From: Lachnospiraceae bacterium 28-4
GTDB taxonomy: Bacteria; Bacillota; Clostridia; Lachnospirales; Lachnospiraceae
DNA: 64,000 nucleotides
Reading direction: 5' to 3'
NCBI GenBank assembly: GCA_000403275.2
Contig: KE159599.1
Coordinates: forward strand, 1,309,522-1,373,521
Shown here piece by piece: positions 19,201 to 29,262 of this stretch (position 1 is its first letter; each line of letters opens with the position of its first letter). Position numbers and translations under genes: made by a program. The notes beneath the pieces were generated by a model. That model worked only from the letters and a program-made list of their open reading frames with translations, was not told the origin of the DNA and ran no database searches.

Positions 19201-19857
19201 TGGATTTTCGGCGGCGACGGTTGGGCTTACGATATCGGCTTCGGAGGTTTGGATCATGTACTCGCCAGCGGCGAGGATATTAACATCCTCGTTTTCGATA
19301 CGGAAGTATACTCCAATACGGGAGGCCAGGCTTCCAAGGCAACTCCTGTAGGTTCCACCGCCAAATTCGCCTCAGGAGGCAAAACCAAAAAGAAAAAAGA
19401 CCTGGCTTCCATGGCTATGACCTATGGCGATGTCTATGTGGCCCAGATCGCTATGGGAGCGGATTACCTTCAGACAATAAAAGCCATTACCGAAGCGGAG
19501 GCTTATCCCGGCCCTTCCCTCATTATTGCCTATTCCCCCTGCATCAGCCATGGCATCCGCTCCGGCATGGGAAGCGCCCAGCATGAAGAAGCCAAAGCGG
19601 TGTCCGCCGGTTACTGGCATCTTTTCCGCTTCGATCCTTCCCTGAAAGAGCAGGGAAAGAACCCTTTCCAGCTGGACAGCAGACAGCCTTCCATGGATTA
19701 TGAAGAATTCCTGTCCGGCGAAAACCGCTATAATGTCCTTCAAAGGATGCATCCTGAAGCCGCCAAAACATTATTCGCCCAGGCAGCGGAATGCGCGGAA
19801 AAAAGATTTCAATATTTCAATAAACTTATCGACCTGTACGGGGAAAATCTGTTATAA
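16249..19857 (+). CDS. nifJ: Pyruvate:ferredoxin (flavodoxin) oxidoreductase
   Basis: Single-chain PFOR of 1202 residues that oxidises pyruvate to acetyl-CoA and CO2 and reduces ferredoxin, central to anaerobic sugar metabolism. The N-terminal domain starts [30 protein letters not shown]. Two [4Fe-4S] motifs follow at about residues 698-712 ([13 protein letters not shown]) and 755-768 ([13 protein letters not shown]). A further Cys pair CAGCGETPY precedes the C-terminal TPP domain, with [16 protein letters not shown] and [24 protein letters not shown] precedes the ATG at 16249; a second ATG follows immediately. The palindromic element at 16028-16184 lies in its upstream region. Confidence 0.97.
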   Translation: [1202 protein letters not shown]

Positions 19858-19941
19858 TGGTCTATGTGCCGGCACGCATGGGAGCAACAAAACTTATGCG
19901 GACCGGCGCAACATCAGAAAAAAGAAAAGAGGTATCTATGT

Positions 19942-21108
19942 ATGAAAGCAACAAAACTAAAAGAGGGCATTTACTGGGTTGGTGCTGTTGACTGGAACAT
20001 CCGTAATTTCCATGGTTATAGCACGGAACAGGGAACCTCTTACGGAGCTTACCTGATCGTAGACGAAAAAGTTACTTTGATCGATACGGTAAAGGCACCC
20101 TTTGCGGAAGAAATGATTTCCCGCATCAGCGATATCCTTCCACCAGAAAATATTGATATTATCATATCAAACCATGTGGAAATGGATCATTCCGGCGCTT
20201 TACCCGCCATTAGGAAGCACTGCCCCAACGCGTCCATTTATACGAGCAGCCCGGCGGGTGCAAAAGGACTTGCCGCTCATTATGGCGACTATGGATATCT
20301 GTCTGTAAAAACCGGCGATTCCCTTTCGATCGGAAAGAGAACCCTTTCTTTTGTATCCACGCCTATGCTCCACTGGCCGGATAACATGGTGACATACTGC
20401 CCAGAAGAAAAAATTCTCTTTTCCAACGATGCTTTTGGACAGCATTATGCTTCTACCGGACACTTCGACGACGAAGTGGATCTCCCTATTCTTTTGGAAG
20501 AAGCCAAAAAATATTATGGCAATATTCTCATGTGCTTTGGCCGGCAAATACAAAACACGGGAAATGTTCTGGCCGGCATGGATATCGATATGATTGCTCC
20601 CAGCCACGGCATTATATGGCGCAGCCATATCGAAGATATTCTCAAAGCCTACCATTCCTGGAGCGCTAACGAACCCTCCACAGGAGCGGTCGTTGTCTAC
20701 GACAGTATGTGGAATTCCACGGAAAAAATAGCAAAAACAATCTGCGAAGCCTTTGCGGATAAAGATATACCGGCAAAACTCTATGATTTGAAGACCAATC
20801 ATATTTCCAATATTGTGCCGGAAATATTGACCAGCAAATATATTGCGGTGGGTTCCCCCACGCTGAATAACCAAATGATGCCTTCCGTTGCCGCATTCCT
20901 TTCTTATCTGAAAGGGCTTTCTCCTAAGAACCGGGAAGCTTTCGCCTTCGGTTCCTACGGCTGGAGCGGGCAAAGCATTGAATTAGTTGAGAAAGAACTG
21001 GAAGCCTGCGGATTCCATATATGTATGGACAGAACACGCATCAATTATATTCCATCACAGGAATCTTTACGCGAAATATATAATAACGTTCAGGAAATGT
21101 CAAAATAA
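19942..21108 (+). CDS. fprA: A-type flavoprotein / flavo-diiron protein (FprA)
   Basis: Reduces O2 to water (or NO to N2O) with electrons from rubredoxin or a reductase; protects anaerobes from oxygen. The protein has 388 residues. The N-terminal metallo-beta-lactamase domain shows the diiron ligands in NHVEMDHSG, the His of MLHWPDNM, the Asp of FSNDAFG and the His of IAPSHGIIW. The C-terminal flavodoxin domain starts with VVVYDSMWNSTEKIA and includes GSPTLNNQMM and FGSYGWSG. The ATG at 19942 follows AGAGG and lies 84 bp after PFOR with no terminator seen, so cotranscription is likely. The rubredoxin at 38117 is a possible partner (inference). Confidence 0.95.
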   Translation: MKATKLKEGIYWVGAVDWNIRNFHGYSTEQGTSYGAYLIVDEKVTLIDTVKAPFAEEMISRISDILPPENIDIIISNHVEMDHSGALPAIRKHCPNASIYTSSPAGAKGLAAHYGDYGYLSVKTGDSLSIGKRTLSFVSTPMLHWPDNMVTYCPEEKILFSNDAFGQHYASTGHFDDEVDLPILLEEAKKYYGNILMCFGRQIQNTGNVLAGMDIDMIAPSHGIIWRSHIEDILKAYHSWSANEPSTGAVVVYDSMWNSTEKIAKTICEAFADKDIPAKLYDLKTNHISNIVPEILTSKYIAVGSPTLNNQMMPSVAAFLSYLKGLSPKNREAFAFGSYGWSGQSIELVEKELEACGFHICMDRTRINYIPSQESLREIYNNVQEMSK

Positions 21109-21138
21109 AAAATATTTCGAAAAAGGAGTGATAGAAAC

Positions 21139-23166
21139 ATGGCTTGGAAAAAAACGGGCTCCCACAGCCGGAAAATCAGAAAAAGCCTTAATAGACGGAT
21201 ATTGAAAAGCACCACCTTCAATATCCTGATTCTTGTTATTGTATGCTGCGTATTCATGGCGCTGGCCATGCAATCGCTGGCCAACAACATTCTGCTGGAT
21301 AGTCTGCAGCCCATGGCCCGCCAATCGGCCAAAACCGTAGAAGCTAATATCCACATGCTGGCAGACCGGATGATGACCCTTGCAAACGACCCCCGGATGA
21401 ACTTATCCATTAATGCCGAAACACAGGAAGTCTCTTCCGACGCAGCGGCGGTTCGGGAAAGCCAGAATTCAATCCTGCTGGAAGCCGCTGAAACTTATGA
21501 GCTATATACGATTGCCCTGTATGATTTGGAGGGGCAGCTGATACAGGAAATCGGCGATTCGCCGGAAGAACTGGATCATGACTTTTTTGCGCTCCTCCGA
21601 GAAACGGACAATTTAACCACCTGTTCTTCCACTCTTTTTCAGGGGAAGCCAGGCATTACCATGGGTATGCCCGTAAAAAGAAACGAAGAAACCATTCTCT
21701 ACCTTGTAGGGATTTACAAATACGACACCCTCAGCGATGTCATCAGCAATATTAACATAGGAAAACATGGAACAGCCTACATAACTAACCGGGAAGGGCT
21801 GATTGTCGGCCATCCCGACCAGTCTTTGATCACGTCGGGCTATACGATGACCCAGCTCAACGGCGATAACGAAGAAACCTTTAGCCGTGTCACTACCGGT
21901 GAAACCGGGGCGATTGAATTTCCCGTAAATGGCGAAACTATGCTGGTAGCCTTTTCTCCTGTCCGCGGTACTCAATGGTCTCTGGTCATTCAGATTCCAA
22001 AATCGGACTACAGCCATTTTATTAATACGGCAATGCTGTTGGCGGTATTAGCTACTCTGGCAGTATTAGTGATTTCGATCCTTCTGGTTCTCCGCCTTTC
22101 CAGATCCATTTCCCGTCCGGTGAAAAACGTCACCGAGCGAATCATTACCCTATCGGACGGTGACCTCCACACGGAAGTAGCCTCCGTCCGGTCCGGAGAT
22201 GAACTGGAAGTGCTGACCAGAACCTTAGGGGATACCATAGAGAGCGTCAACTGCTATATATCGGATATTCAGCAAGTATTGACTCATGTCGCGGACGGCA
22301 ACCTCTCCGTGGAACCCCAGGTAGATTATAAAGGAGATTTTTCCCTTATCCGGGCAAGTTTGGGTACCATTCTTCAATCCATGAACGAAACAATTTCCGG
22401 ATTCCGCTCAGCGGCCACCCGGCTTGCCGACATGTCCGAGGAATTGAATGCGCAGTCCGGCCAGCTGCACCAGGCTTCCATGGAACAGAACCAATCCACC
22501 GAGGCCTTGGTTCATGAAGTATCCAATGTGAAAGAACGGCTGGCCAGCGTTACGGAAAGCACCGGCCAGACCCGTGCCAAATCAGAAGAAATAGCCCAAC
22601 GCGTCCAGGAAGCAAATGCGAGAATGACCTCTCTTTCCGATGCAATGGATAATATCAGCTCCAATGCCCAGGAAATTACGAAAATTGCCAAGGCGATTGA
22701 AGATATTGCTTTCCAGACCAGCATTTTAGCCCTCAACGCTTCCGTAGAAGCGGCCCGGGCCGGCGAAGCCGGAAAAGGATTCGCTGTCGTGGCTGAGGAA
22801 GTCCAGCAGCTTGCTGCCAAAACCTCCGCCGCCGCACAAAGCGCTACGGAAATGGTAAGCAATACGAGGACAATTATCCACACCGGCGTGGCATTGACTG
22901 CGGACACTGCAGAAGCTCTCCGCGATATTTCCTCTGTTTCCGACCAGATCAGTTCCATTTCCGATAAATTAGTGGCAGCGGTACGGGACCAGGAAAGCGC
23001 GCTTAGCAGCATGGAAGAACGGATCGAAACCATTTCCTCCATCGCCGACCAGAATCTGCAAAATGCGGAAGGAACGGAACAGTCCAGCGGATCCTTGGCA
23101 AAAGAAGCCGAAATCCTTCAGACCCATGTGGAAAAATTTATTTTAAAGGAGGGACGCGACAGATGA
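21139..23166 (+). CDS. Methyl-accepting chemotaxis protein with Cache sensor
   Basis: Transmembrane chemoreceptor of 675 residues. Helix 1 lies at about residues 27-50. An extracellular Cache-type sensor (about 55-290, containing [16 protein letters not shown]) and helix 2 (about 294-316) follow. A HAMP domain (about 317-370) precedes the long cytoplasmic signalling coiled coil. The conserved hairpin tip is present ([20 protein letters not shown], then [16 protein letters not shown]). It starts 30 bp after fprA and overlaps the next gene by 4 bp (ATGA). No chemotaxis kinase or flagellar genes are in the window. The ligand is unknown; the neighbours suggest redox or oxygen-related sensing (inference). 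Confidence 0.93.
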   Translation: MAWKKTGSHSRKIRKSLNRRILKSTTFNILILVIVCCVFMALAMQSLANNILLDSLQPMARQSAKTVEANIHMLADRMMTLANDPRMNLSINAETQEVSSDAAAVRESQNSILLEAAETYELYTIALYDLEGQLIQEIGDSPEELDHDFFALLRETDNLTTCSSTLFQGKPGITMGMPVKRNEETILYLVGIYKYDTLSDVISNINIGKHGTAYITNREGLIVGHPDQSLITSGYTMTQLNGDNEETFSRVTTGETGAIEFPVNGETMLVAFSPVRGTQWSLVIQIPKSDYSHFINTAMLLAVLATLAVLVISILLVLRLSRSISRPVKNVTERIITLSDGDLHTEVASVRSGDELEVLTRTLGDTIESVNCYISDIQQVLTHVADGNLSVEPQVDYKGDFSLIRASLGTILQSMNETISGFRSAATRLADMSEELNAQSGQLHQASMEQNQSTEALVHEVSNVKERLASVTESTGQTRAKSEEIAQRVQEANARMTSLSDAMDNISSNAQEITKIAKAIEDIAFQTSILALNASVEAARAGEAGKGFAVVAEEVQQLAAKTSAAAQSATEMVSNTRTIIHTGVALTADTAEALRDISSVSDQISSISDKLVAAVRDQESALSSMEERIETISSIADQNLQNAEGTEQSSGSLAKEAEILQTHVEKFILKEGRDR

Positions 23167-23606
23167 AACGGATAAAGATATGCATCCTCTCTTTTCTGCT
23201 CATGGCCGCTTTTTTAACAGGCTGCGGAGATCAGACGGGCCTCCAGGATGGTTATTATACGGCCCAGGCCGCCGATTTCAGCCACGGATGGAAAGAATAT
23301 ATCACCATCATGGTAAAAGGAGGAAGCATTGTCTCCGTAGAATACAATGCGGAAAATCCCAGCGGTTTTATCAAAAGCTGGGACAATGCTTACATGCAGA
23401 CAATGCTCCATTCCAACGGCACCTATCCCAATGAATATACCCGCTATTATGCCAGCCAGCTTCTGGAAGACCAGGGAGCCGACAGCATAGATGCCATCAA
23501 CGGAGCTTCTTCCTCCCATGCTTCCTTCCAAATATTAGCTGCGGCCGTATTGGAACAGGCCCGCCAGGGAGACTCCAGCATTATAGTCGTTGATACATCC
23601 CATTAG
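23163..23606 (+). CDS. FMN-binding-domain lipoprotein
   Basis: A 147-residue secreted lipoprotein. The signal peptide ends in a lipobox, LTGC, with Cys at about residue 21. The mature part resembles the FMN-binding domain of Rnf/Nqr-type flavinylated proteins, with [34 protein letters not shown] split over the N-terminal sheet. [16 protein letters not shown] sits where the flavinylation motif (D..sGATxS/T) normally lies. Here it reads NGASSS, with Ser available but Thr missing, so covalent FMN is uncertain. The ATG overlaps the chemoreceptor stop by 4 bp, so the two are translationally coupled and may act together at the cell surface (inference). Confidence 0.75.
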   Translation: MKRIKICILSFLLMAAFLTGCGDQTGLQDGYYTAQAADFSHGWKEYITIMVKGGSIVSVEYNAENPSGFIKSWDNAYMQTMLHSNGTYPNEYTRYYASQLLEDQGADSIDAINGASSSHASFQILAAAVLEQARQGDSSIIVVDTSH

Positions 23607-23625
23607 ATGCGAGTCAGCTTATGTA

Positions 23626-23661
23626 AAATCGGGCAGGGAAAATTTCTTCCCTGCCCGATTT
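23626..23661. terminator. Bidirectional terminator between the FMN lipoprotein gene and proS
   Basis: AAATCGGGCAGGGAA (23626-23640), 6-nt loop, TTCCCTGCCCGATTT (23647-23661). A 15-bp perfect stem between convergent genes, with A/T runs on both sides. Confidence 0.88.
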
Positions 23662-23692
23662 GCTTTGCCTCATTCTTTGCTGCCTTCGTATA

Positions 23693-25123
23693 TTAATAAG
23701 CCTTTCCCCAATAAACCATCTTTTTCGCCGGTTTTCCACAGTATACGCATGTGTCCGACAAACATTCCTGTTCGTAGGGCATACAGCGGCTCGTTACGCT
23801 CATATCCTCCTTGATCTTCTCCTCGCATTCCTGCTCTCCGCACCACATCGCTTTCACAAATCCCGATTTTTCCGCAAACAATTTTACGAATTCGTCCTTT
23901 GCCTTCGCCACATAAATATGGGATTCCAGATGCGTCTTTGCTTTTCGGAAAAGATTCGACTGAATATCTTCCAATATCTCCGCTACCGCATGTTCCAGTT
24001 CATCCAGCGCCGCTTCCACTTTTTCTCCATTATCCCGGCGGCAGATCACGCATTTCCCTGCTTCAATATCTTTTGGCCCGATCTCTACGCGGATCGGAAT
24101 TCCCCTCATTTCCTGTTCGGAGAACTTCCAGCCCGGACTCTTATCGGAATCGTCCACCTTCACGCGGAAATTACTGAGCCTGTCTTTTAATTCATAAGCC
24201 TTCTCCAGCACCCCTTCCTTTTTCTGCTGGATCGGAATAATCATTACCTGCGTAGGAGCCACTTTCGGCGGCAGCACCAGGCCGGAATTATCCCCATGCA
24301 CCATAATAATCGCGCCGATGATTCTCGTAGACATTCCCCAGGAGGTTTGATGCACATATTTCAGCTTATTGTCTTTATCCGTAAACTGGATGTCGAACGC
24401 CTTTGCAAAACCATCCCCGAAATTATGGCTCGTTCCTGACTGCAGCGCCTTGCCGTCATGCATCAAAGCCTCTATCGTATAGGTCGCTTCAGCCCCTGCA
24501 AATTTCTCTTTCTCCGTCTTGCGTCCTTTTACCACCGGGATCGCCAGCACTTTTTCACAGAATTCCGCATAGATATCCAGCATCTGCTCCGTTCTTTCCT
24601 GCGCTTCTTCCGCCGTCGCATGGGCCGTATGCCCCTCTTGCCATAAGAATTCCCTGGAACGGAGGAACGGCCTCGTTTCCTTTTCCCACCGGACTACGCT
24701 GCACCATTGGTTATAAACCCTCGGCAGATCCCGGTAAGACTGGATGTCCCCTTTATAAAAATCGCAGAACAATGTTTCGGAAGTGGGCCTTACGCACATC
24801 CTCTCCTGTAATGGGTTCAAGCCGCCGTGCGTCACCCAGGCCACCTCAGGGGCAAACCCCTCCACATGGTCTTTTTCTTTTTGCAGCAATCCTTCCGGTA
24901 TAAACATCGGCATATATACATTTTCCACGCCGGCCGCTTTAAACATATCGTCCAGCTGCCTCTGGATCAATTCCCATATCGCATATCCTGCCGGTTTGAT
25001 TACCATGCATCCTTTTACGTTAGAATAATCGATCAGTTCCGCCTTCTTCACCACATCCGTATACCATTGGGCAAAGTCCTCGTCCATCGATGTAATTGCT
25101 TCTACTAACTTCTTATCAGCCAT
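23693..25123 (-). CDS. proS: Prolyl-tRNA synthetase (archaeal/eukaryotic-type, short)
   Basis: Class II aminoacyl-tRNA synthetase that charges tRNA-Pro. The protein has 476 residues from the ATG at 25123 (AAGGAGAG upstream). It matches the short ProRS form without the bacterial INS editing domain. Visible elements are the motif 2 loop RPTSETLF with [25 protein letters not shown], the anticodon-binding domain (about 285-400) and a C-terminal zinc-binding-like region with Cys in [20 protein letters not shown]. The same form occurs in many Clostridia. No T-box leader can fit, because the upstream gene ends 22 bp before the start. Confidence 0.95.
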   Translation of the reverse strand: MADKKLVEAITSMDEDFAQWYTDVVKKAELIDYSNVKGCMVIKPAGYAIWELIQRQLDDMFKAAGVENVYMPMFIPEGLLQKEKDHVEGFAPEVAWVTHGGLNPLQERMCVRPTSETLFCDFYKGDIQSYRDLPRVYNQWCSVVRWEKETRPFLRSREFLWQEGHTAHATAEEAQERTEQMLDIYAEFCEKVLAIPVVKGRKTEKEKFAGAEATYTIEALMHDGKALQSGTSHNFGDGFAKAFDIQFTDKDNKLKYVHQTSWGMSTRIIGAIIMVHGDNSGLVLPPKVAPTQVMIIPIQQKKEGVLEKAYELKDRLSNFRVKVDDSDKSPGWKFSEQEMRGIPIRVEIGPKDIEAGKCVICRRDNGEKVEAALDELEHAVAEILEDIQSNLFRKAKTHLESHIYVAKAKDEFVKLFAEKSGFVKAMWCGEQECEEKIKEDMSVTSRCMPYEQECLSDTCVYCGKPAKKMVYWGKAY

Positions 25124-25145
25124 TTTTTCTCTCCTTTTCTCTATC

Positions 25146-26900
25146 TTAAGCCCCCGCCGCATGCTGTTCTTTTAAAAGAGTAAAAAATTCCTCCTCCGGC
25201 ATCGGTTTGGCATAATAATATCCCTGCACCTGGTCGCACCCTATATTTTCCAACAGGTCAATCTGTTCCTTTGTCTCAACGCCTTCCGCCAGAAGTCCGA
25301 GCTCCAGCTTGTCCGCCATCAGAACCACTTGTTCCAGTATCAGTTTCCCTTTGTTGGACACCATCATATTTTCCATGAACTTCTTGTCCAGTTTTATCAC
25401 ATCAAACGGAGTTTCCAGCAAAATATTCAGGGAAGAATAACCGCTCCCAAAGTCATCCATCAGCAGCGTAAAACCGGCTTCTTTTAACAGAAGCGCCTTC
25501 ATGGAAATCTGCTGGTCGTCTGCCGATTCCGTGATTTCCAATTCCAACAGCTCTTTGGAAATATGGTTATCGTCTATCATTTCGGAAAGCATCCGTATAC
25601 ATTCGTTATCCTGCAGGTGGACTCTTGATACATTAACGGAAACCGGGCAGGATCTGATTCCCGCTTCCTCACATCTCCTGATAAACCGGCAGGCCTCTCC
25701 CCATATATAATAATCCACTTCTTTGATAAAACCGTTCTCTTCAATAATCGGAATAAACTGATTGGGATAGATCATACCCCTCTCAGGATGACGCCACCTC
25801 ACCAAAGCCTCCGCTCCGATAATCTCATTCTTCGCAATGCTGTACTTTGGCTGGAGATACATCATAAACTGTCTCTCCGCAATGGCGGACTGCATATTTT
25901 CCTCTATAAATTTCCTGTTATACAAAGATACTTTAAACTGTTCTTTATAAAATACAACGTTTGTCAGAATATTATTTTTAGCGGCTTTCCGCGCCATGGC
26001 AGACCGGTCTTCCATTTGCCGCAGCTCCATCGTTTTATCTTCCACAGTGTATATGCCATAAGATAATTGAAGCTTTACATTTTTAAAATTGGTGATCCTC
26101 TCATCCAAATGCTTTACCAGTTCCGTCAGTTCTTCCTCATTGCCATACTCCGTCACGATCATAAACACATCGCTGCGCAGATTGATAAAAAACTGTTCCT
26201 CGTGGCAATATTCCCCCAGCCGCTTTATAATAAAGTTTAAGATCTCGTCTCCAAACTTTTCCCCATACAGATCGTTAATCAGTTTAAACTTGCGGATATC
26301 GAACTGGATAAATGCAATATTTTTTGACGAAGAAAAGATAAGGTTATACACATTCCTTCTAAAATGACGGACAGCGCTGATATTTTTGATCATGCTCTGC
26401 ATCTCGTCCATTCTTGCGATGTCTTCCAGTTCAATGCTGCTCTCTACCGTATTTTTAAAATATTCCTCCAGCATCTTTTCCAATATCTCAATGCTTACAT
26501 TAAGAGCTCTTGGGCATCGCTTTAAAATCAGCCCCTCCTGGCGGATCACCGCCATCTCTTCCGGCTTCGAAATATCGTTTCCAAGGATGTCCCTGCAGTT
26601 GATCGCTCCATCCATTCTTTCCGTAAAAAGTTTTATAAATTCATCCGTCTTCTTATTTCCATATATCTCCAATTCCCTGTCCTGGGAATCATAAAAACCG
26701 AGAGCGATTCCCAATACCATCAAGGACGCCGTGATACAGCCGCAGACCCCTCCCTGGCGCATTCCTCCTCCAAAACATGTACTCAATTTGAGCGCCATTT
26801 TCAGATCCATCCCAAACTCCTCCGCAAACGCCCCGAATAACGCCTGCGAACAATGATACTGCTGGTGCAGCAGCTGTTCCGCCTTTTCCCGATGTGTCAT
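25146..26900 (-). CDS. C-GCAxxG-C-C redox domain fused to degenerate GGDEF and EAL domains
   Basis: Three-part cytoplasmic protein of 584 residues. About residues 1-140 match the C-GCAxxG-C-C family: [28 protein letters not shown] and a distal Cys in INCRDILG and [14 protein letters not shown]-like domain (about 185-320) keeps [22 protein letters not shown], but its signature loop is RSDVF instead of RGGDEF, so cyclase activity is unlikely. The EAL domain (about 325-575) is intact: [38 protein letters not shown]. The inference is a c-di-GMP phosphodiesterase whose activity may respond to redox state or metal. The ATG at 26900 has GGGGGA upstream; 26912 is an alternative. Confidence 0.85.
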   Translation of the reverse strand: MTHREKAEQLLHQQYHCSQALFGAFAEEFGMDLKMALKLSTCFGGGMRQGGVCGCITASLMVLGIALGFYDSQDRELEIYGNKKTDEFIKLFTERMDGAINCRDILGNDISKPEEMAVIRQEGLILKRCPRALNVSIEILEKMLEEYFKNTVESSIELEDIARMDEMQSMIKNISAVRHFRRNVYNLIFSSSKNIAFIQFDIRKFKLINDLYGEKFGDEILNFIIKRLGEYCHEEQFFINLRSDVFMIVTEYGNEEELTELVKHLDERITNFKNVKLQLSYGIYTVEDKTMELRQMEDRSAMARKAAKNNILTNVVFYKEQFKVSLYNRKFIEENMQSAIAERQFMMYLQPKYSIAKNEIIGAEALVRWRHPERGMIYPNQFIPIIEENGFIKEVDYYIWGEACRFIRRCEEAGIRSCPVSVNVSRVHLQDNECIRMLSEMIDDNHISKELLELEITESADDQQISMKALLLKEAGFTLLMDDFGSGYSSLNILLETPFDVIKLDKKFMENMMVSNKGKLILEQVVLMADKLELGLLAEGVETKEQIDLLENIGCDQVQGYYYAKPMPEEEFFTLLKEQHAAGA

Positions 26901-27068
26901 ACAATCCCCCATTCTTTTCCGGCAACGCCAAAACCCATTTCCTGATTTCGATTTGCGTTCCTATATAACTTGAAAAATACCTATGCTGTTATTTTAACAA
27001 ATTCAGCGGAGATTGTGAAGCAAAGAATATCTTATTAACCGGAATTTGGTCATAATTCCAATATTTTC

Positions 27069-27413
27069 TTAAAAATTAGTCCCATTCCACCCCCATTTTT
27101 CCACTTCTTCATATTTAATGTAGATCCTGTTTTGTTTTATTTTCAACTCCTTTTCATATATCCCGCTTATAATCTCTGTCATTTTTCCGGCGGCAATATC
27201 CTTGATTTCCCCGAATACTTTCACCTCTATAAACGCCGTCGGCAGTTTTTCATCGCCCCGGAAATACAGATCGCAGTTATCCGCTATTTCTACCATCAGC
27301 CAGTCCTCCGTCTTTCCCGGAATTATGGATATATTTTCCCCCAGCTTCTTCCTGATCGTTTCCTTCTGTTCTTTTGTCATGGCAATATTCACCTTCGAAC
27401 TAATAAATGGCAT
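27069..27413 (-). CDS. MIF/tautomerase-superfamily protein
   Basis: A 114-residue protein of the macrophage-migration-inhibitory-factor family. Pro2 (the catalytic N-terminal proline after Met removal) is present in MPFISSKVNIAMTKEQ. LGENISIIPGKTEDWLMVEI and LYFRGDEKLPTAFIEVKVFG follow the MIF pattern. Such proteins form trimers with tautomerase activity on keto-enol substrates; the bacterial physiological substrate is unknown. GAGGAGG lies just upstream of the ATG. It stands alone, about 170 bp downstream of the O-antigen-ligase-like gene on the same strand. Confidence 0.85.
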   Translation of the reverse strand: MPFISSKVNIAMTKEQKETIRKKLGENISIIPGKTEDWLMVEIADNCDLYFRGDEKLPTAFIEVKVFGEIKDIAAGKMTEIISGIYEKELKIKQNRIYIKYEEVEKWGWNGTNF

Positions 27414-27585
27414 ATTTGTTCCTCCTCAACTTAATATTCATTATATATTTACTATTTTTTCTATATTCATTTTATCACAATCTTTTTTCTTTCCATGCTT
27501 TCAGCACATATGGCGCTTTTTATGGCACTATTTGCCATAACCTCATTTCCGTCCGGCTTTTGCTTAGTTTGAAAATTTCCCATTT

Positions 27586-29262
27586 TCAAGCTCTGCCTTC
27601 CCTTGCAAGCGCTTCCCCCATTCCAAGCATCAGAAAAATAAAAGGAGTACTCAATATCTGCTGAAAACTTACAATATTATGTATTGTATACGCAAACGCA
27701 CTTAAACCAAATATATACAAATATTTTCTTCTGCCGTCCAGCGCCTTTTCCGCAAGGCGCACATACCGGACAACCGCGCTGCAAAATATACCTCCATAAC
27801 AAAGAAGTCCGAACATCCCCTGGTTCACTAAGACTGTCAGCCATTCGTTGTGGGCGTTCGTCAGCCTGGCCCCATCAAACTGTTTGATTACCGACTTGGC
27901 CAGATCCGGCAGTGTATACAAATACATAGCAAAGCAATCCGGCCCTACCCCTGTCAGTTTCCTCCATCCGTGCATATTCCTGTAAATCTCCATACCGGCG
28001 GACCATGTCGCCCCTCTCGCGCTGCCCCATTGCTCGCTGAATACCAACACTGGCAGTCTGCCCATAAACCGGATGCCGCCTTCAATCCTCGTATTCAGCA
28101 CCAGCAGAAAAATATACACGCCAATTACGACCACCGCTCCCAATAAAATGATCTGCCGTACAACCCGGAAGCTCTTCATATCCGCTTTTTTTCTCTTGCT
28201 CATCAGACAAAACAGCAGGTAAACGATGCAAAGCGGAGCCAGTAAGAATAAAGTGATTCTCGAAAGAGTGATCCAATCGCTCCATGTACCGCTATAATAA
28301 TCAAAGGCGTCCGGCCGCCATACCCTCCACAGCCTCAATCCCTGACAAACGGCGCAAAATAAAATGGCCAGCTCCAGAAAACGCTTCATCCGCCCTGCAT
28401 TTCTAAAAGAAAGGCAAAATACAAAAATGTACAGCCCGGCAAATACAAGAAACGCGCTGTTGCTCCCCTGGCTGACTCCGGTCGCAATCCCCACCAGAGT
28501 ATATAAAAATCCGCACAAACGCTGCCACATTTCCTCCCCGAACCAGTAAAGAATAAATCCCACAGGGAAAAGCACCGACCAAAAACCACAATACCAGTTA
28601 ATATTCCCCAGCGTAGACAAAAAACTGCTGTTTGCCCCCTGTATCTCCACCGGAAAGATCGAAAAACGGTTCAACAGTCCAAGAGAAAAAACTACCGCCG
28701 CTGCCGCCATAAACGCCAGCAGCAATTTTTCTTCATATTCCCAAAAATGAGCCACCAAAAAATAAGACAACACAAAAGCAAGCTGTGTCACGAGCCCCAT
28801 ATTCCAACCTTTTTCCCCCCAGAGAGCCATCTCCTTAAACTCAGAACATATGTATGAAATCACTACGCTGACTCCATAAGCCGCTACCGCCCAGTCCGTT
28901 GCCGACAAACGGATTCCACTAAATATCCTGCCGGCTCCCCCTTCTTTCCCAATATTTTCTTTTACCCTGAACGAAACACATGCCAAAACGAGCGGAAGAA
29001 TCAAAGAAAAACCGCCGATCGTCATCACCTTATAAAAATTAAATTTTTCCTTCCCCACATCCGTATATCCGTCTTTCAAATAAAAAGGATACAAGCAGAA
29101 AACAATAAACAAATATGCCGTCAGAAGCAAGGGAAGCGCTTCTTCACAAAACCCACGGAAAGAAAATCCTTCCTCATTTTCCTCTATATCCTCCGATATT
29201 CCATCCGGCCCTGCGTCTTCCGTTTCCCTGTCATATTCCTCTTTTTTCCGTACTTCCGTCAT
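27586..29262 (-). CDS. O-antigen ligase/polymerase family membrane protein
   Basis: Polytopic membrane protein of 558 residues with about 11-12 hydrophobic helices after an acidic cytoplasmic N-terminus (about 1-35). The Wzy_C-type signature is in the large loop and final helices: LTGVGPDCFAMYLYTLPD, then the ARLTNAHNEWLTVLVNQG motif that is typical of O-antigen ligase family proteins. In Gram-positive bacteria such proteins join or polymerise surface glycans or teichoic-type polymers; the substrate is unknown here. The start overlaps the end of the upstream permease gene by 32 bp, suggesting cotranscription. No glycosyltransferases are nearby. Confidence 0.8.
   Translation of the reverse strand: MTEVRKKEEYDRETEDAGPDGISEDIEENEEGFSFRGFCEEALPLLLTAYLFIVFCLYPFYLKDGYTDVGKEKFNFYKVMTIGGFSLILPLVLACVSFRVKENIGKEGGAGRIFSGIRLSATDWAVAAYGVSVVISYICSEFKEMALWGEKGWNMGLVTQLAFVLSYFLVAHFWEYEEKLLLAFMAAAAVVFSLGLLNRFSIFPVEIQGANSSFLSTLGNINWYCGFWSVLFPVGFILYWFGEEMWQRLCGFLYTLVGIATGVSQGSNSAFLVFAGLYIFVFCLSFRNAGRMKRFLELAILFCAVCQGLRLWRVWRPDAFDYYSGTWSDWITLSRITLFLLAPLCIVYLLFCLMSKRKKADMKSFRVVRQIILLGAVVVIGVYIFLLVLNTRIEGGIRFMGRLPVLVFSEQWGSARGATWSAGMEIYRNMHGWRKLTGVGPDCFAMYLYTLPDLAKSVIKQFDGARLTNAHNEWLTVLVNQGMFGLLCYGGIFCSAVVRYVRLAEKALDGRRKYLYIFGLSAFAYTIHNIVSFQQILSTPFIFLMLGMGEALAREGRA

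Noticed and set aside
25124..25145. T-box leader for proS
   Set aside because: Only 22 bp separate it from the upstream gene, so no leader can exist at this position.
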